From NCBI RefSeq assembly GCF_045207785.1, contig NZ_CP108777.1:1612001-1676000 (forward strand): a stretch of DNA of 64,000 bases, written 5' to 3'. This document shows positions 23,313 to 30,950 of the stretch, piece by piece (the first letter of the stretch is position 1; the number at the start of each line of letters is the position of its first letter). This DNA is from Embleya sp045207785. GTDB taxonomy: Bacteria > Actinomycetota > Actinomycetes > Streptomycetales > Streptomycetaceae. The notes beneath the pieces are model-generated. The model was not told where the DNA came from, made no database searches, and saw nothing but the letters and a program-made list of their open reading frames with translations. The translations under genes and the position numbers were made by a program.

Positions 23313-24575
23313 TCACCGCAGCCCGGCGGCTTCGGCCCGCCGCCGCGACAGGGCGTCCACCCCGGCGGCGAGGAGCAGCACGACGCCGGTCACAACGTAC
23401 TTGACGCCCGCGCTGTACCCCATAAGCCCCATCCCGTTGTCGATCACCGCGACCACCGCGCCGCCGAGCACGGCGTCCAGGACGCGCCCCTTGCCGCCGA
23501 ACAGGCTGGTGCCGCCGATCACCGCGGCGCCCACCGCATACAACAGGACATTGCTGCCGCCGGTGTTCGAGTCCACCGAGTTGGCGCGCGACGCGGCGAC
23601 GATCCCGCCGATCGCGGCCATGGTGGAGCAGATCACGAAGGCCGAGATGCGCACGCGGTCCACGTTGATCCCCGCGCGCCGGGCCGCCTCGCGGTTGCCG
23701 CCGACCGCGTACAGGCTCAGCCCGTACGGCGTGCGGCGCAGCACGAACGTACCCACCAGCAACAGCACGACCAGGACCGGGACCACGATCGGGACGCCCT
23801 TGAGGGAGGAGATCACCACGTTGCGGCTGCGCTCCTGGTTGAGCACGAACACCGCGAGCCCGACCGCGACCGCCAGCACGCCGACGCGGATTCCGGTGAT
23901 CGCGATCGGCTCGGCGCTCAGGCCGCGCCGCACCCGGCTGCGATTGCGGCGCAGTTGCAGCGCCGCATACCCGCCGACGGCCGCCGCGGCCAGCAGCCAG
24001 CCCACGACGGGCGCGAGGTTGCGGTTGGAGACGGCCAGGATCGTCGAGTCCCGCACCGGGACGTTCGTACCGCCCTTGACCAGCAGCAACACCACGCCCT
24101 GGAAGGCCAGGAACGCGCCGAGGGTGACCACGAACGAGGGTATGCCGACCTTGGCGACCAGGATCCCGAGCACGAGCCCGATCACCACGCCGATCACCAG
24201 GGCGGCGAGCACGGAGAAGTACCAGGGCCAGCCGTGCTCGTCCATCAGCACCGCGAGCACCGCCGCGCACACCCCGCTCGCGAAGCCCGCCGACAGGTCG
24301 ATCTCGCCGAGCACCAGGACGAAGATCAGGCCCATCGCGATCACCGTGACCGCCGCGCCCTGGGTGAACAGGTTCGCGAAGTTGCCCGCGCTCAGGAAGC
24401 GCGGCCGCATGATCGAGAACACCGTGCACAACACGGTGAGTCCGAGCACCGCGGGCATCGCGCCCGTGTCGCCGCCGCGCAGCCGGGCGAGGTAGCCCTT
24501 GACGTGCGTGACGACCGGCGATTCGGCCGCCGATGTGTCCTTCTTCTCGGCGAGAGGCAGCACGCTGCTGGTCAT
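23313..24575 (-). CDS. xylH: sugar ABC transporter permease
   Basis: 420-residue inner-membrane permease of the BPD_transp_2 (ribose/xylose) family with about ten membrane segments. Family signature GLIFVLVLGEIDLSAG near residue 80, EAARRAGINVDRVRISAFV near 320 and the GGTSLFGGKGRVLDAVLGG cytoplasmic loop. It forms the channel of a sugar importer with the adjacent ATPase and binding protein. The longer-than-usual N-terminus is hydrophilic. Start overlaps the ATPase stop (ATGA at 24572-24575). Confidence 0.9.
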   Translation of the reverse strand: MTSSVLPLAEKKDTSAAESPVVTHVKGYLARLRGGDTGAMPAVLGLTVLCTVFSIMRPRFLSAGNFANLFTQGAAVTVIAMGLIFVLVLGEIDLSAGFASGVCAAVLAVLMDEHGWPWYFSVLAALVIGVVIGLVLGILVAKVGIPSFVVTLGAFLAFQGVVLLLVKGGTNVPVRDSTILAVSNRNLAPVVGWLLAAAAVGGYAALQLRRNRSRVRRGLSAEPIAITGIRVGVLAVAVGLAVFVLNQERSRNVVISSLKGVPIVVPVLVVLLLVGTFVLRRTPYGLSLYAVGGNREAARRAGINVDRVRISAFVICSTMAAIGGIVAASRANSVDSNTGGSNVLLYAVGAAVIGGTSLFGGKGRVLDAVLGGAVVAVIDNGMGLMGYSAGVKYVVTGVVLLLAAGVDALSRRRAEAAGLR

Positions 24576-25381
24576 CGGTTCACTCCGTTCCGGCCCGCGG
24601 CGGGTCCGACTGCCTCGGTCTGTCCCGACGTGATGAGTTCGACGATCTGGGAATGCGTGATCTCGCTCGTGCTGACCTGCGCCGCGGTGCGCCCCAGGTA
24701 CAGGACCGCGATCCGGTCGGCGACGGCGAACACGTCGTTCATGTTGTGTGAGATCAGCACGACGGCGAGGCCGTTGTCGGCCAGTCGGCGGACCAGTTCG
24801 AGCACCTGCGCGGTCTGCGATACGCCGAGCGCGGCGGTGGGTTCGTCCAGGATGACGACCTTGCTGTTCCACAGCACGGCCTTGGCGATCGCGACCGTCT
24901 GCCGCTGGCCGCCGGACAGGCTGGAGACGCGCTGGCGGATCGAGGAGACGGTCCGCACGGACAGGCCGGCGAGGGTCTCCTCGGCGATCTGCTCCATGCT
25001 GTCGTCGTCCAGGACCCAGCCGCGGCGCTTCTCGCGACCCAGGAACATGTTCTGGACGATGTCCAGGTTGTCGCACAGGGCGAGGTCCTGGTAGACGATC
25101 TCGACGCCGAGATCGCCCGCGTCGCGCGGGCTGTGCACGGTGACCGGCTCGCCGTTGAAGAAGTACTCGCCGGAGTCGGCGGAGTGGATTCCACCGATGC
25201 ACTTGACCAGGGTCGACTTGCCCGCGCCGTTGTCGCCGACGAGTGCGGTGACCTGGCCCTCGTAGACGGACAGGTCGACGTCGCGCAGGACGTGTACGGC
25301 GCCGAAACTCTTGTTGACACCGCGTAGTTCGAGCACCGGTGCCGATGCGGGCGGCGGTGCGGGGGTGGGGGACAGGGCCAC
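24572..25381 (-). CDS. xylG: sugar ABC transporter ATP-binding protein, single domain
   Basis: 269-residue ABC ATPase with Walker A GDNGAGKST (residues 49-57), Q-loop region VYQDLALCDNL, signature LSGGQRQ and Walker B VVILDEPTAAL. Sugar importers of this class in enterobacteria use a ~500-residue duplicated ATPase (XylG, RbsA); this is the single-domain form usual in actinobacterial xylFGH operons, so it probably works as a homodimer. GTG 25381 chosen for GAGGAGC about 8 bases upstream. Confidence 0.88.
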   Translation of the reverse strand: MALSPTPAPPPASAPVLELRGVNKSFGAVHVLRDVDLSVYEGQVTALVGDNGAGKSTLVKCIGGIHSADSGEYFFNGEPVTVHSPRDAGDLGVEIVYQDLALCDNLDIVQNMFLGREKRRGWVLDDDSMEQIAEETLAGLSVRTVSSIRQRVSSLSGGQRQTVAIAKAVLWNSKVVILDEPTAALGVSQTAQVLELVRRLADNGLAVVLISHNMNDVFAVADRIAVLYLGRTAAQVSTSEITHSQIVELITSGQTEAVGPAAGRNGVNR

Positions 25382-25506
25382 GATGCGGGCTCCTCGCTGA
25401 CCTCGACGGGATGCTGCCGGTGGGGTGGGCGGCAGGGGGCGGTGCGGCGGCCGGAGCCGGCCCCTCGTGGGCGCCGACTCCGGGCCGAACCACCTTGCGT
25501 ATGGCG

Positions 25507-26610
25507 CTAGCTGATGCCGGCTTCGGTGCACTTGGCGGCGTAGGCGCCGGTGCACAGGGTCTCCTTGGTCACGTAGCCGTCGGCGATCACGTCCTTGACG
25601 TTCTCCTTGTAGATCGGCACCGGCTCCAGGAGCACGGACGGCACGTCGCGCTTGCCCTCGGGGTCGCGGACGACCGCGGGCACGGCCGGCTTCTCGCCCT
25701 TGGCGAGTGCGACGGCGAGCCCGGCGACCGCGTCGGCCTCCTTCTTGATCGCCTTGTACACGGTCATGCACTGGTCGCCGGCGAGGATGTTCTGCAGCGC
25801 CGTGGTCTCCGCGTCCTGTCCGGTGACCGGCACCTTGCCGTTGAGCTTCTGCTTCTTGAGGATCGAGATCGCGGCGTTGCCGAGTCCGTCGTTGGCCGCG
25901 ACCACGCCGGATATGTTCGGCGACTGGGTGAGCATCTGCTCGAACATGTTGGCGCCCTCGGTGTTGTTCCACTCCGGCACCGCCTGGTCCGGGCCCTTGA
26001 TGTACTCACCGGAGTCGAACTTGGCCTTGAGCACCGCGTCGTAGCCCTGCTTGAGCAGGGTCGCGTTGTTGTCGGTGGCCGAGCCGTTGAGCATCGCGAT
26101 GGTCGGCTTCTGCGCGTTCGCGGCCGACAGGCACTTCTCGATGCCCTGGCCCATCAGGGTGCCGACCTTCACGTTGTCGAAGCTGACGTAGTACTGCGCA
26201 CTGCCGCCGAGGGTCAGTCGGTCGTAGTCGATCGTCGCGACGCCCTGCGACTTGGCCTTGTCGAGGACGGCCTTGCCGGTCCCGCTGTCCAGGTTGACGA
26301 TCACCAGCACGGTGGCGCCGTTGGTGATCATCTGGTCGGCGAGTGTCTGGAACTGCGACTTGTCGCCCTGCGCGTTCTGGATGTCGTAGTCGACGCCGGC
26401 CGCCTTGAACGCGTCGGTGAGGTACTTGCGGTCGTTGTTCTCCCACCGGCCGGACGTCTTGCTGTCCGGGAGGATCACGCCGATCTTCGCCTTCTTGTTG
26501 CCGTCGGAACCGGAGCCGGAGCCGGAGCCGGAGTCGTCCGAACACGCGGACAGGGTGCCTGCGGCGAGCACGGCGCAGGCGGAGACGGACACGAGGAACC
26601 TCTTGCGCAT
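25507..26610 (-). CDS. xylF: xylose-type sugar-binding lipoprotein
   Basis: 367-residue type-I periplasmic-binding protein. Lipoprotein signal MRKRFLVSVSACAVLAAGTL then SAC, with the lipobox Cys at 23, and a (Gly-Ser)n linker, so it is anchored outside the membrane. The sugar-binding fold has KKAKIGVILPDSKTSGRWEN, NLDSGTGKAVLDKAKSQGV, YDRLTLGGSAQYYVSFDN and AANDGLGNAAI, close to XylF-type proteins. ATG 26610 follows AAGGGATCC. First gene of the xylF-xylG-xylH-ROK group; a 125-base gap follows it. Confidence 0.9.
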   Translation of the reverse strand: MRKRFLVSVSACAVLAAGTLSACSDDSGSGSGSGSDGNKKAKIGVILPDSKTSGRWENNDRKYLTDAFKAAGVDYDIQNAQGDKSQFQTLADQMITNGATVLVIVNLDSGTGKAVLDKAKSQGVATIDYDRLTLGGSAQYYVSFDNVKVGTLMGQGIEKCLSAANAQKPTIAMLNGSATDNNATLLKQGYDAVLKAKFDSGEYIKGPDQAVPEWNNTEGANMFEQMLTQSPNISGVVAANDGLGNAAISILKKQKLNGKVPVTGQDAETTALQNILAGDQCMTVYKAIKKEADAVAGLAVALAKGEKPAVPAVVRDPEGKRDVPSVLLEPVPIYKENVKDVIADGYVTKETLCTGAYAAKCTEAGIS

Positions 26611-26730
26611 GGTGGATCCCTTCGGGCGCGCGCCGGGGAGCCGGCGGGGGGAACGTGGAGGCATCGCGGAGGTGGTGCGGCTTGCTGCGACTGCGCGTTG
26701 GTGTGACTGAAGGCGACCTCGCCTTTAAAT

Positions 26731-26745
26731 GTTGTGGGCGACAAC
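26731..26745. promoter_or_regulatory. candidate ROK operator upstream of xylF
   Basis: GTTGTGGGCGACAAC is an inverted repeat (GTTGT/ACAAC, 5-base spacer) in an AT-rich patch (TTTAAAT before it, GTAAT after it) 121 bases upstream of xylF. It is unlike the xylA-xylB operator, consistent with control by a different ROK protein. The rest of 26611-26966 is the low-GC promoter region and holds no gene. Confidence 0.5.
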
Positions 26746-26966
26746 GTAATAGCCCGGCAGGGTGTTCGCTAGACCCTGGAACCCGCGAGAAATGCCGACT
26801 TCGGTAACAGTTGGGAAACGTAATCGGGCGAAAAAATGGTTGGATGCCCGTTTAGTCTTCGAGAGTCAACATCACGGCACGTAGTTGGCGTCCGTTGACT
26901 TCGGCTGTCGAACCCGGCGGCGTGGCTCCGCTGTACCGATTAAGTTTCGAGCCGCAACTTAGAAGA

Positions 26967-27006
26967 GGCCGGTCTTCCGCTCGGGGGCGCGAGCGGGAGA
27001 CCGGCC
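26967..27006. terminator. 17-bp stem-loop
   Basis: GGCCGGTCTTCCGCTCG (26967-26983) pairs with CGAGCGGGAGACCGGCC (26990-27006) with one G-U pair and a 6-base loop. It separates the xylF promoter region from the gene remnants beyond. Confidence 0.6.
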
Positions 27007-27009
27007 CCG

Positions 27010-27126
27010 GAGACCGCGGGCCTCGGCAAGCGGTACGGGAAGAGCCGGGCGTTGCACGGCTGTTCGCTCCGGCTGCCCGCGGGGTCGGTGATCGCCCTGG
27101 CGGGGCCCAACGGCGCGGGTAGGTGA
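27010..27126 (+). pseudogene. ABC transporter ATP-binding protein fragment
   Basis: The frame from 27010 reads ETAGLGKRYGKSRALHGCSL, then RLPAGSVIALAGPNGAG, then Arg and stop. This is the first ~40 residues of an ABC ATPase up to Walker A, where GPNGAG should continue with Lys-Thr-Thr but is broken. No start codon is visible in frame. A clear remnant, with a hairpin on its 5' side and an ECF sigma remnant on its 3' side. Confidence 0.65.
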
Positions 27127-27140
27127 CGCGGTGCGGATGG

Positions 27141-27588
27141 CACGAGCTCGCCGTCCGGGCCGGTCCGGGCCTCGCGTCGGGCGTGGATGAGCAGCATCAG
27201 CCCGAGCAGTCCGGCCACCTTCCGCTCGGCGGGCAGCAACCGGCGCAGGATCCGCGCGAGCCGGATGGCCTCCTCGGCCACGTCGGGCCGCTGTAGGTCC
27301 GGGCCCGAGCCGGCCGCGTAGCCCTGGGTGAAGATCGAGTACAGGACCTGAAGCACTCCCGGCAGGCGCTCCGGCAGCTCGTCGGCAACCAGGCCCCGGC
27401 CTTGGCCGGAACACCGTCGACGGCCAGTGCACCAGCGCCGCCCCGATCGCCTCGGAGGTCACCTTCTCGGCCGGGTCGAGGTCGCCGAAGCGGCGCACGA
27501 GAGAGGCCGGCAGTCGGCCGCGCTCCTCAGGGAACACCGACTCGACGGACGACTGCACGCGCGCGACGGCGGGCGCCTCGGCGGGCAC
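27141..27588 (-). pseudogene. ECF sigma factor remnant (ECF42/DUF6596 type)
   Basis: Three frames carry pieces of one protein. From 27588: VARVQSSVESVFPEERGRLP, ASLVRRFGDLDPAEKV and ALVHWP (sigma region 2 start). Then, after a frameshift near 27425, VDGVPAKAGAWL. Then in a third frame PERLPGVLQVLYSIFTQGYA and EEAIRLARILRRLLPAERKV, AGLLGLMLLIHARREAR, GELV (the C-terminal extension typical of this ECF group). The middle, including region 4, is missing. Nonfunctional: internal deletion plus frameshifts, with the 3' end lost where the ABC remnant begins. Confidence 0.7.
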
Positions 27589-27661
27589 GGTCCGGTCACC
27601 GCCGGGTCGGCCGTATCGCGCGGCGCGGGGTATCGGCAGGCGGTCGGTGGTGGCTCACCGA

Positions 27662-28552
27662 TTACGCGGCGGGTGCCGCGGCGCCGTCCAGGAGCGCCAG
27701 GCTGTCCGGATCCAGCACCAGATCCGCAGCCGCGGCCGAGTCCCGGATGGTCTGCGGGCGGCTCGCCCCGGGGACCGCGACCAGCGCCGGGCTGTGCGCG
27801 AGCAGCCAGGCCAGGCACACCCGCTGCGGGCTCACCCCGTACTCGGCGGCGACCTCGTGGAACGCGGTGCCCGCCGAGGTCGCGCCCGACGCCCCGTCGA
27901 GCGAACTGCGCGAGATTCCGCCCAGAGGGCTCCACGGCAGGAAGGCCAGGCCCAGTTCCTCGCTCAGCCGCAGCTCTTCCTCGCCGGCGCGGAAGCCGGG
28001 CGAGAACCGGTTCTGTACCGAGACCAACCCGTCCCCGAGGATCGCCCGAGCCTCGCGGATCCGCGGGCCGTCGACGTTCGAGATCCCGGCCGCCCGGATC
28101 GTGCCCGCGTCGAGCAACTCGCGCAGTGCGCCCACCGATTCGGCCCAGGGGACCGACGGGTCCGGTTTGTGCAGCTGGTACAACCCGATGCTGTCCACCC
28201 CGAGCCGGGCCACCGAGGCGTGGCAGGCTCGGATCAGATGCTCGGGTGTGCCGGTCACGGTCCAGGACCCGTCGCCGGGTCGACCGCGTCCGCCTTTGGT
28301 GGCCACCAGCACGGAGGAGGTGTCGCCGCCGTATTCGGCCAGCGCCCGAGCGATCAGCAGCTCGTTGTGGCCGACCTCGTCGGCGTCGCGGTGGTAGGAG
28401 TCCGCGGTGTCGATCAGCGTGACCCCGGCGTCGAGCGCGGCGTGGATGGTGGCCACGGCCCGCTCCGGGTCGGGGCGCCCCTCGATCGACAGCGGCATGG
28501 CCCCGAGGCCGATCACGCCGACGTCGACGCCGCCGATTGCGCGTGTACGCAT
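27662..28552 (-). CDS. aldo/keto reductase
   Basis: 296-residue TIM-barrel reductase. The catalytic tetrad is present: Asp48 and Tyr53 in IDTADSY, Lys86 in VATKGG, His128 in YQLHKPD. C-terminal VPGASRPQTIRDSAAAADL is the NADPH phosphate-binding part. It would reduce aldehydes or ketones, or oxidise sugars, in the cytoplasm. Its start is one base from the stop of the upstream epimerase-like gene, so both form an operon. Confidence 0.87.
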   Translation of the reverse strand: MRTRAIGGVDVGVIGLGAMPLSIEGRPDPERAVATIHAALDAGVTLIDTADSYHRDADEVGHNELLIARALAEYGGDTSSVLVATKGGRGRPGDGSWTVTGTPEHLIRACHASVARLGVDSIGLYQLHKPDPSVPWAESVGALRELLDAGTIRAAGISNVDGPRIREARAILGDGLVSVQNRFSPGFRAGEEELRLSEELGLAFLPWSPLGGISRSSLDGASGATSAGTAFHEVAAEYGVSPQRVCLAWLLAHSPALVAVPGASRPQTIRDSAAAADLVLDPDSLALLDGAAAPAA

Positions 28553-28553
28553 G

Positions 28554-29498
28554 TCATGCCCCTGTCCGGGCCACGGCCGCGGCGATCGCCGCGCGAAGCC
28601 GGGTCGTACCGTCGTGGAAGGTGAAACCGAGCCGTTCGGCCCGACCGTTGTCCATCGCGTAGTAGCGGTCGAACGAGTACGGCGACGCCCGCACGTCGTC
28701 GACGACCCGGTACACCGGATCGACGCCCACCCGCGCCGCGACCAGTTCGCACAGGTCGGTCACCGTGAACTCGCCGTGCGCGCAGGCGTTGACGGGGCCG
28801 ACGAAGTCCGCGCCCGCGACCCAGTGCAGGAAATCGGCGATCTCGTCGCAGTCGACGAACGATGTCGGCATCGGATCGCGGTGGACGTCGACCGGGCGCC
28901 GGTCCGCGATCCGCTCCGTGTAGTACGCGAGGCGGCCGGTGAAGTCCCGGGCGCCGCCGCCGAGCACATGCGCGCTGCGCACGCTGACGTACGGGAAGAC
29001 GGGGTCGGCCGAGAAGACCGCCTCGGCTTGGCGCTTGCCCTCGGCGTAGTGCGCCTCGGGCGTCAGCGACCGGGCTGCGCGCTCGGGGTCCCGCCACAGC
29101 GCCGCGTCGACCGGCCACGCCGTCGGGTCCACCCGCTCCTCGACGACCGGTTCCCCGGCCCGGGCGGGTGCGATCGCGTCGGACGTCGCCGGGTCGTAGA
29201 CCTCCATCGTGGAGGTCATCACGTAGCGGCCGGTGCGCTCCGCGAAGACCGTACGGGCGACGGCGGCCTGGGCCGGGGTGTAGCAGACCTGGTCCAGGAC
29301 CACGTCGAAGTCGCGCCCGCCGAGGGCCGCGTCGAGGGCCGCCGCGTCGTCGCGGTCGGCGATCAGCTGCTCGACCCCGGGCGGCGGCGCGACGGATCCG
29401 CGGTTGACGACCGTCACCCGGTCCCCGCCGTCGCGCAGCAGCTCGACCAGCCGGCGGCCGAAGTATCGGCTTCCCCCGATCACACATGTCTCTCGCAT
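28554..29498 (-). CDS. NAD-dependent epimerase/reductase
   Basis: 314-residue atypical extended SDR. N-terminal nucleotide loop is VIGGSRYFGRRLVELL (GGTxFxG variant), then VTVVNRGSV, VLDQVCYTPAQ and SVRSAHVLGGG. The standard YxxxK is replaced by YAEGKRQAE. This group includes chloroplast RNA-binding-like and isoflavone-reductase-like proteins with unknown substrates. Upstream member of a two-gene operon with the aldo/keto reductase and divergent from the LysR gene at 29637, which is a candidate regulator. Confidence 0.8.
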   Translation of the reverse strand: MRETCVIGGSRYFGRRLVELLRDGGDRVTVVNRGSVAPPPGVEQLIADRDDAAALDAALGGRDFDVVLDQVCYTPAQAAVARTVFAERTGRYVMTSTMEVYDPATSDAIAPARAGEPVVEERVDPTAWPVDAALWRDPERAARSLTPEAHYAEGKRQAEAVFSADPVFPYVSVRSAHVLGGGARDFTGRLAYYTERIADRRPVDVHRDPMPTSFVDCDEIADFLHWVAGADFVGPVNACAHGEFTVTDLCELVAARVGVDPVYRVVDDVRASPYSFDRYYAMDNGRAERLGFTFHDGTTRLRAAIAAAVARTGA

Positions 29499-29545
29499 GG
29501 CTCAGAGTCTGGTCGCCTAGAGTCATCAGTGGAACTGACCACTTG

Positions 29546-29561
29546 CTTACCTGGTTGTAAG
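29546..29561. promoter_or_regulatory. inverted repeat between divergent epimerase and LysR genes
   Basis: CTTAC-CTGGTT-GTAAG is a perfect 5-bp-arm repeat in the 138-base gap. The sequence around it (ACTTGCTTACCTGGTTGTAA) resembles winged-helix (HxlR- or MarR-type) sites; it could equally be the binding site of the adjacent LysR protein. It overlaps the AAGGAG ribosome site of the small upstream ORF. Confidence 0.45.
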
Positions 29562-29576
29562 GAGAACTGGCGACCG

Positions 29577-29630
29577 ATGAGTGTCGACGAGCGCCGACGA
29601 CTGCCGACGACTGCCGGCGAGCGCCGATGA
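29577..29630 (+). CDS. 17-residue upstream ORF (leader peptide candidate)
   Basis: ATG 29577 lies about 10 bases after a strong AAGGAG ribosome site and reads MSVDERRRLPTTAGERR then TGA at 29628-29630. It is in the same frame as the LysR gene that starts 6 bases after the stop, and the LysR gene has no ribosome site of its own apart from this ORF. Translation of LysR may therefore depend on reinitiation after the leader. Built from 10-bp repeats. Confidence 0.4.
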   Translation: MSVDERRRLPTTAGERR

Positions 29631-29648
29631 GCGCCGATGACTGATGTG
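29579..29648. repeat. 10-bp tandem repeat over the LysR start
   Basis: Seven imperfect decamers: GAGTGTCGAC, GAGCGCCGAC, GACTGCCGAC, GACTGCCGGC, GAGCGCCGAT, GAGCGCCGAT, GACTGATGTG. They cover the leader ORF and the LysR start codon. Ten is not a multiple of three, so slippage would change the frame relation between the two. Confidence 0.7.
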
Positions 29649-30539
29649 CAGCGGCTTCGGGTGCTTCGCGAGGTGGCGCGGCACGGCAGCTTCAACAAGG
29701 CGGCGGCGGCGCTGCACGTGACGGCTTCCGCCGTGTCGCAGCAGATCGCGGCCCTGGAACGCGGCCTGGGCACCGCGGTCGTCTCGCGCAGCCCGCGCGG
29801 CGTCGTCCTCACCGAACCCGGACGCCTCCTGGTCGAGGCGGAGGAGGCGATCTCCGCCGAGTTGAGCCACGCCCGCAACCGCATCGCACGCCTGGTCGCC
29901 GGGCGCGGCCGGCTCACCGTCGCGACGTTCACCAGCGGCGGTCGCCACCTGCTGCCCGGCGCGCTCGCCCGCTTCTCCGTCGCGCACCCCGACGTCGAGG
30001 TGCACGTGGTCGAACACGAGCCGGAGGCGAGTCTGCCGTTGGTCCGCCAGGGCGAAGCCGACCTGGCCATCGCCTACCACTTCGACGGCCCGGCCCCGGC
30101 ACGGATCGGCGACCGCTCGGGATTGGCCTGGGAACCGCTGATGGACGACCCGATGTCGGTCGTGGTGCCGCGCCGCCATCGGTTCGCCGACCGCGCCTCG
30201 CTCGACATCACCGAACTCGCCCGCGACTCCTGGGTGATGGGCTGCCGCAAGACCGAGGTGTTCCTGCGTCGCTACGCGGCGATCGCCGGCTTCGAGCTCA
30301 AGACCTCGGGCAGCACGACCGACTACTTCTTCGCGGTCTCGCTGGTCGCGGCCGGCCTCGGCGTCACCCTGGTGCCGTACGTGTCGCTGGCCGGCCTCCC
30401 GACGGACGTGGCGGTGATCCCGATCGACCCGCCCCGCCCCACCCGCTACGTCGGCATCGCCACGGCGCCGAGACGCCACCCCCAGCCCTACGTCGAGGCC
30501 CTGACCGCCGAACTGCGGACAGCGGCGCAGCGGGACTGA
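29637..30539 (+). CDS. LysR-family transcriptional regulator
   Basis: 300 residues. N-terminal winged helix-turn-helix (LRVLREVARHGSFNKAAAAL, then HVTASAVSQQIAALERGLG, residues about 6-45) and a C-terminal effector-binding domain (LTVATFTSGGRHLLPGALAR onward). The start at 29637 is the ATG giving the usual LysR N-terminus; it lies in the decamer repeat right after a leader ORF. Divergent from the epimerase/aldo-keto reductase operon, its probable target. Confidence 0.85.
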   Translation: MTDVQRLRVLREVARHGSFNKAAAALHVTASAVSQQIAALERGLGTAVVSRSPRGVVLTEPGRLLVEAEEAISAELSHARNRIARLVAGRGRLTVATFTSGGRHLLPGALARFSVAHPDVEVHVVEHEPEASLPLVRQGEADLAIAYHFDGPAPARIGDRSGLAWEPLMDDPMSVVVPRRHRFADRASLDITELARDSWVMGCRKTEVFLRRYAAIAGFELKTSGSTTDYFFAVSLVAAGLGVTLVPYVSLAGLPTDVAVIPIDPPRPTRYVGIATAPRRHPQPYVEALTAELRTAAQRD

Positions 30540-30621
30540 CCCCGGCGACAACCGGGCCGCTTCCGGTGCCTCTGGCCTCTGTGCGGGGTGCGCAGTACGA
30601 TCGGCGACAATCTGCTGAATC

Positions 30622-30819
30622 GTGCAGGACTACGTCCCGGCCGCCCCCGTGGTGCCGAGCCTGATCCAGTCCGCCGAGCACAGCTTCATCGTGACCCCCG
30701 CCCTGAACGAGGAACTCCGGGCGAACGGCTTCGAGGTGCGCGTGGTCCCGAACGTCGGACACTGCATCCACCGCGACGACTTCGACGCCTTCATGAAGTC
30801 CCTCGACGGCTGGATCTGA
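30622..30819 (+). pseudogene. alpha/beta hydrolase C-terminal fragment
   Basis: The 65 codons from GTG 30622 read as the end of an alpha/beta hydrolase: AEHSFIVTPALNEELRANGF, VRVVPNVGHCIHRDDFDAF and MKSLDGWI, with the catalytic-type His in VGHCIHRDD. The nucleophile and Asp parts are missing, and no ribosome site precedes it. A deletion remnant. Confidence 0.65.
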
Positions 30820-30950
30820 CCACCCGGACCGGACCGGTCCGGACCCGGCCCGACCGACCCGCACACCCGACGGTCTCGGCCCCGCCCGGCCCTCGTCCCG
30901 CGCCGTACGTTCCGCACGATCGCCCCGAGCGCGGCGTACGGCGTGAACAA

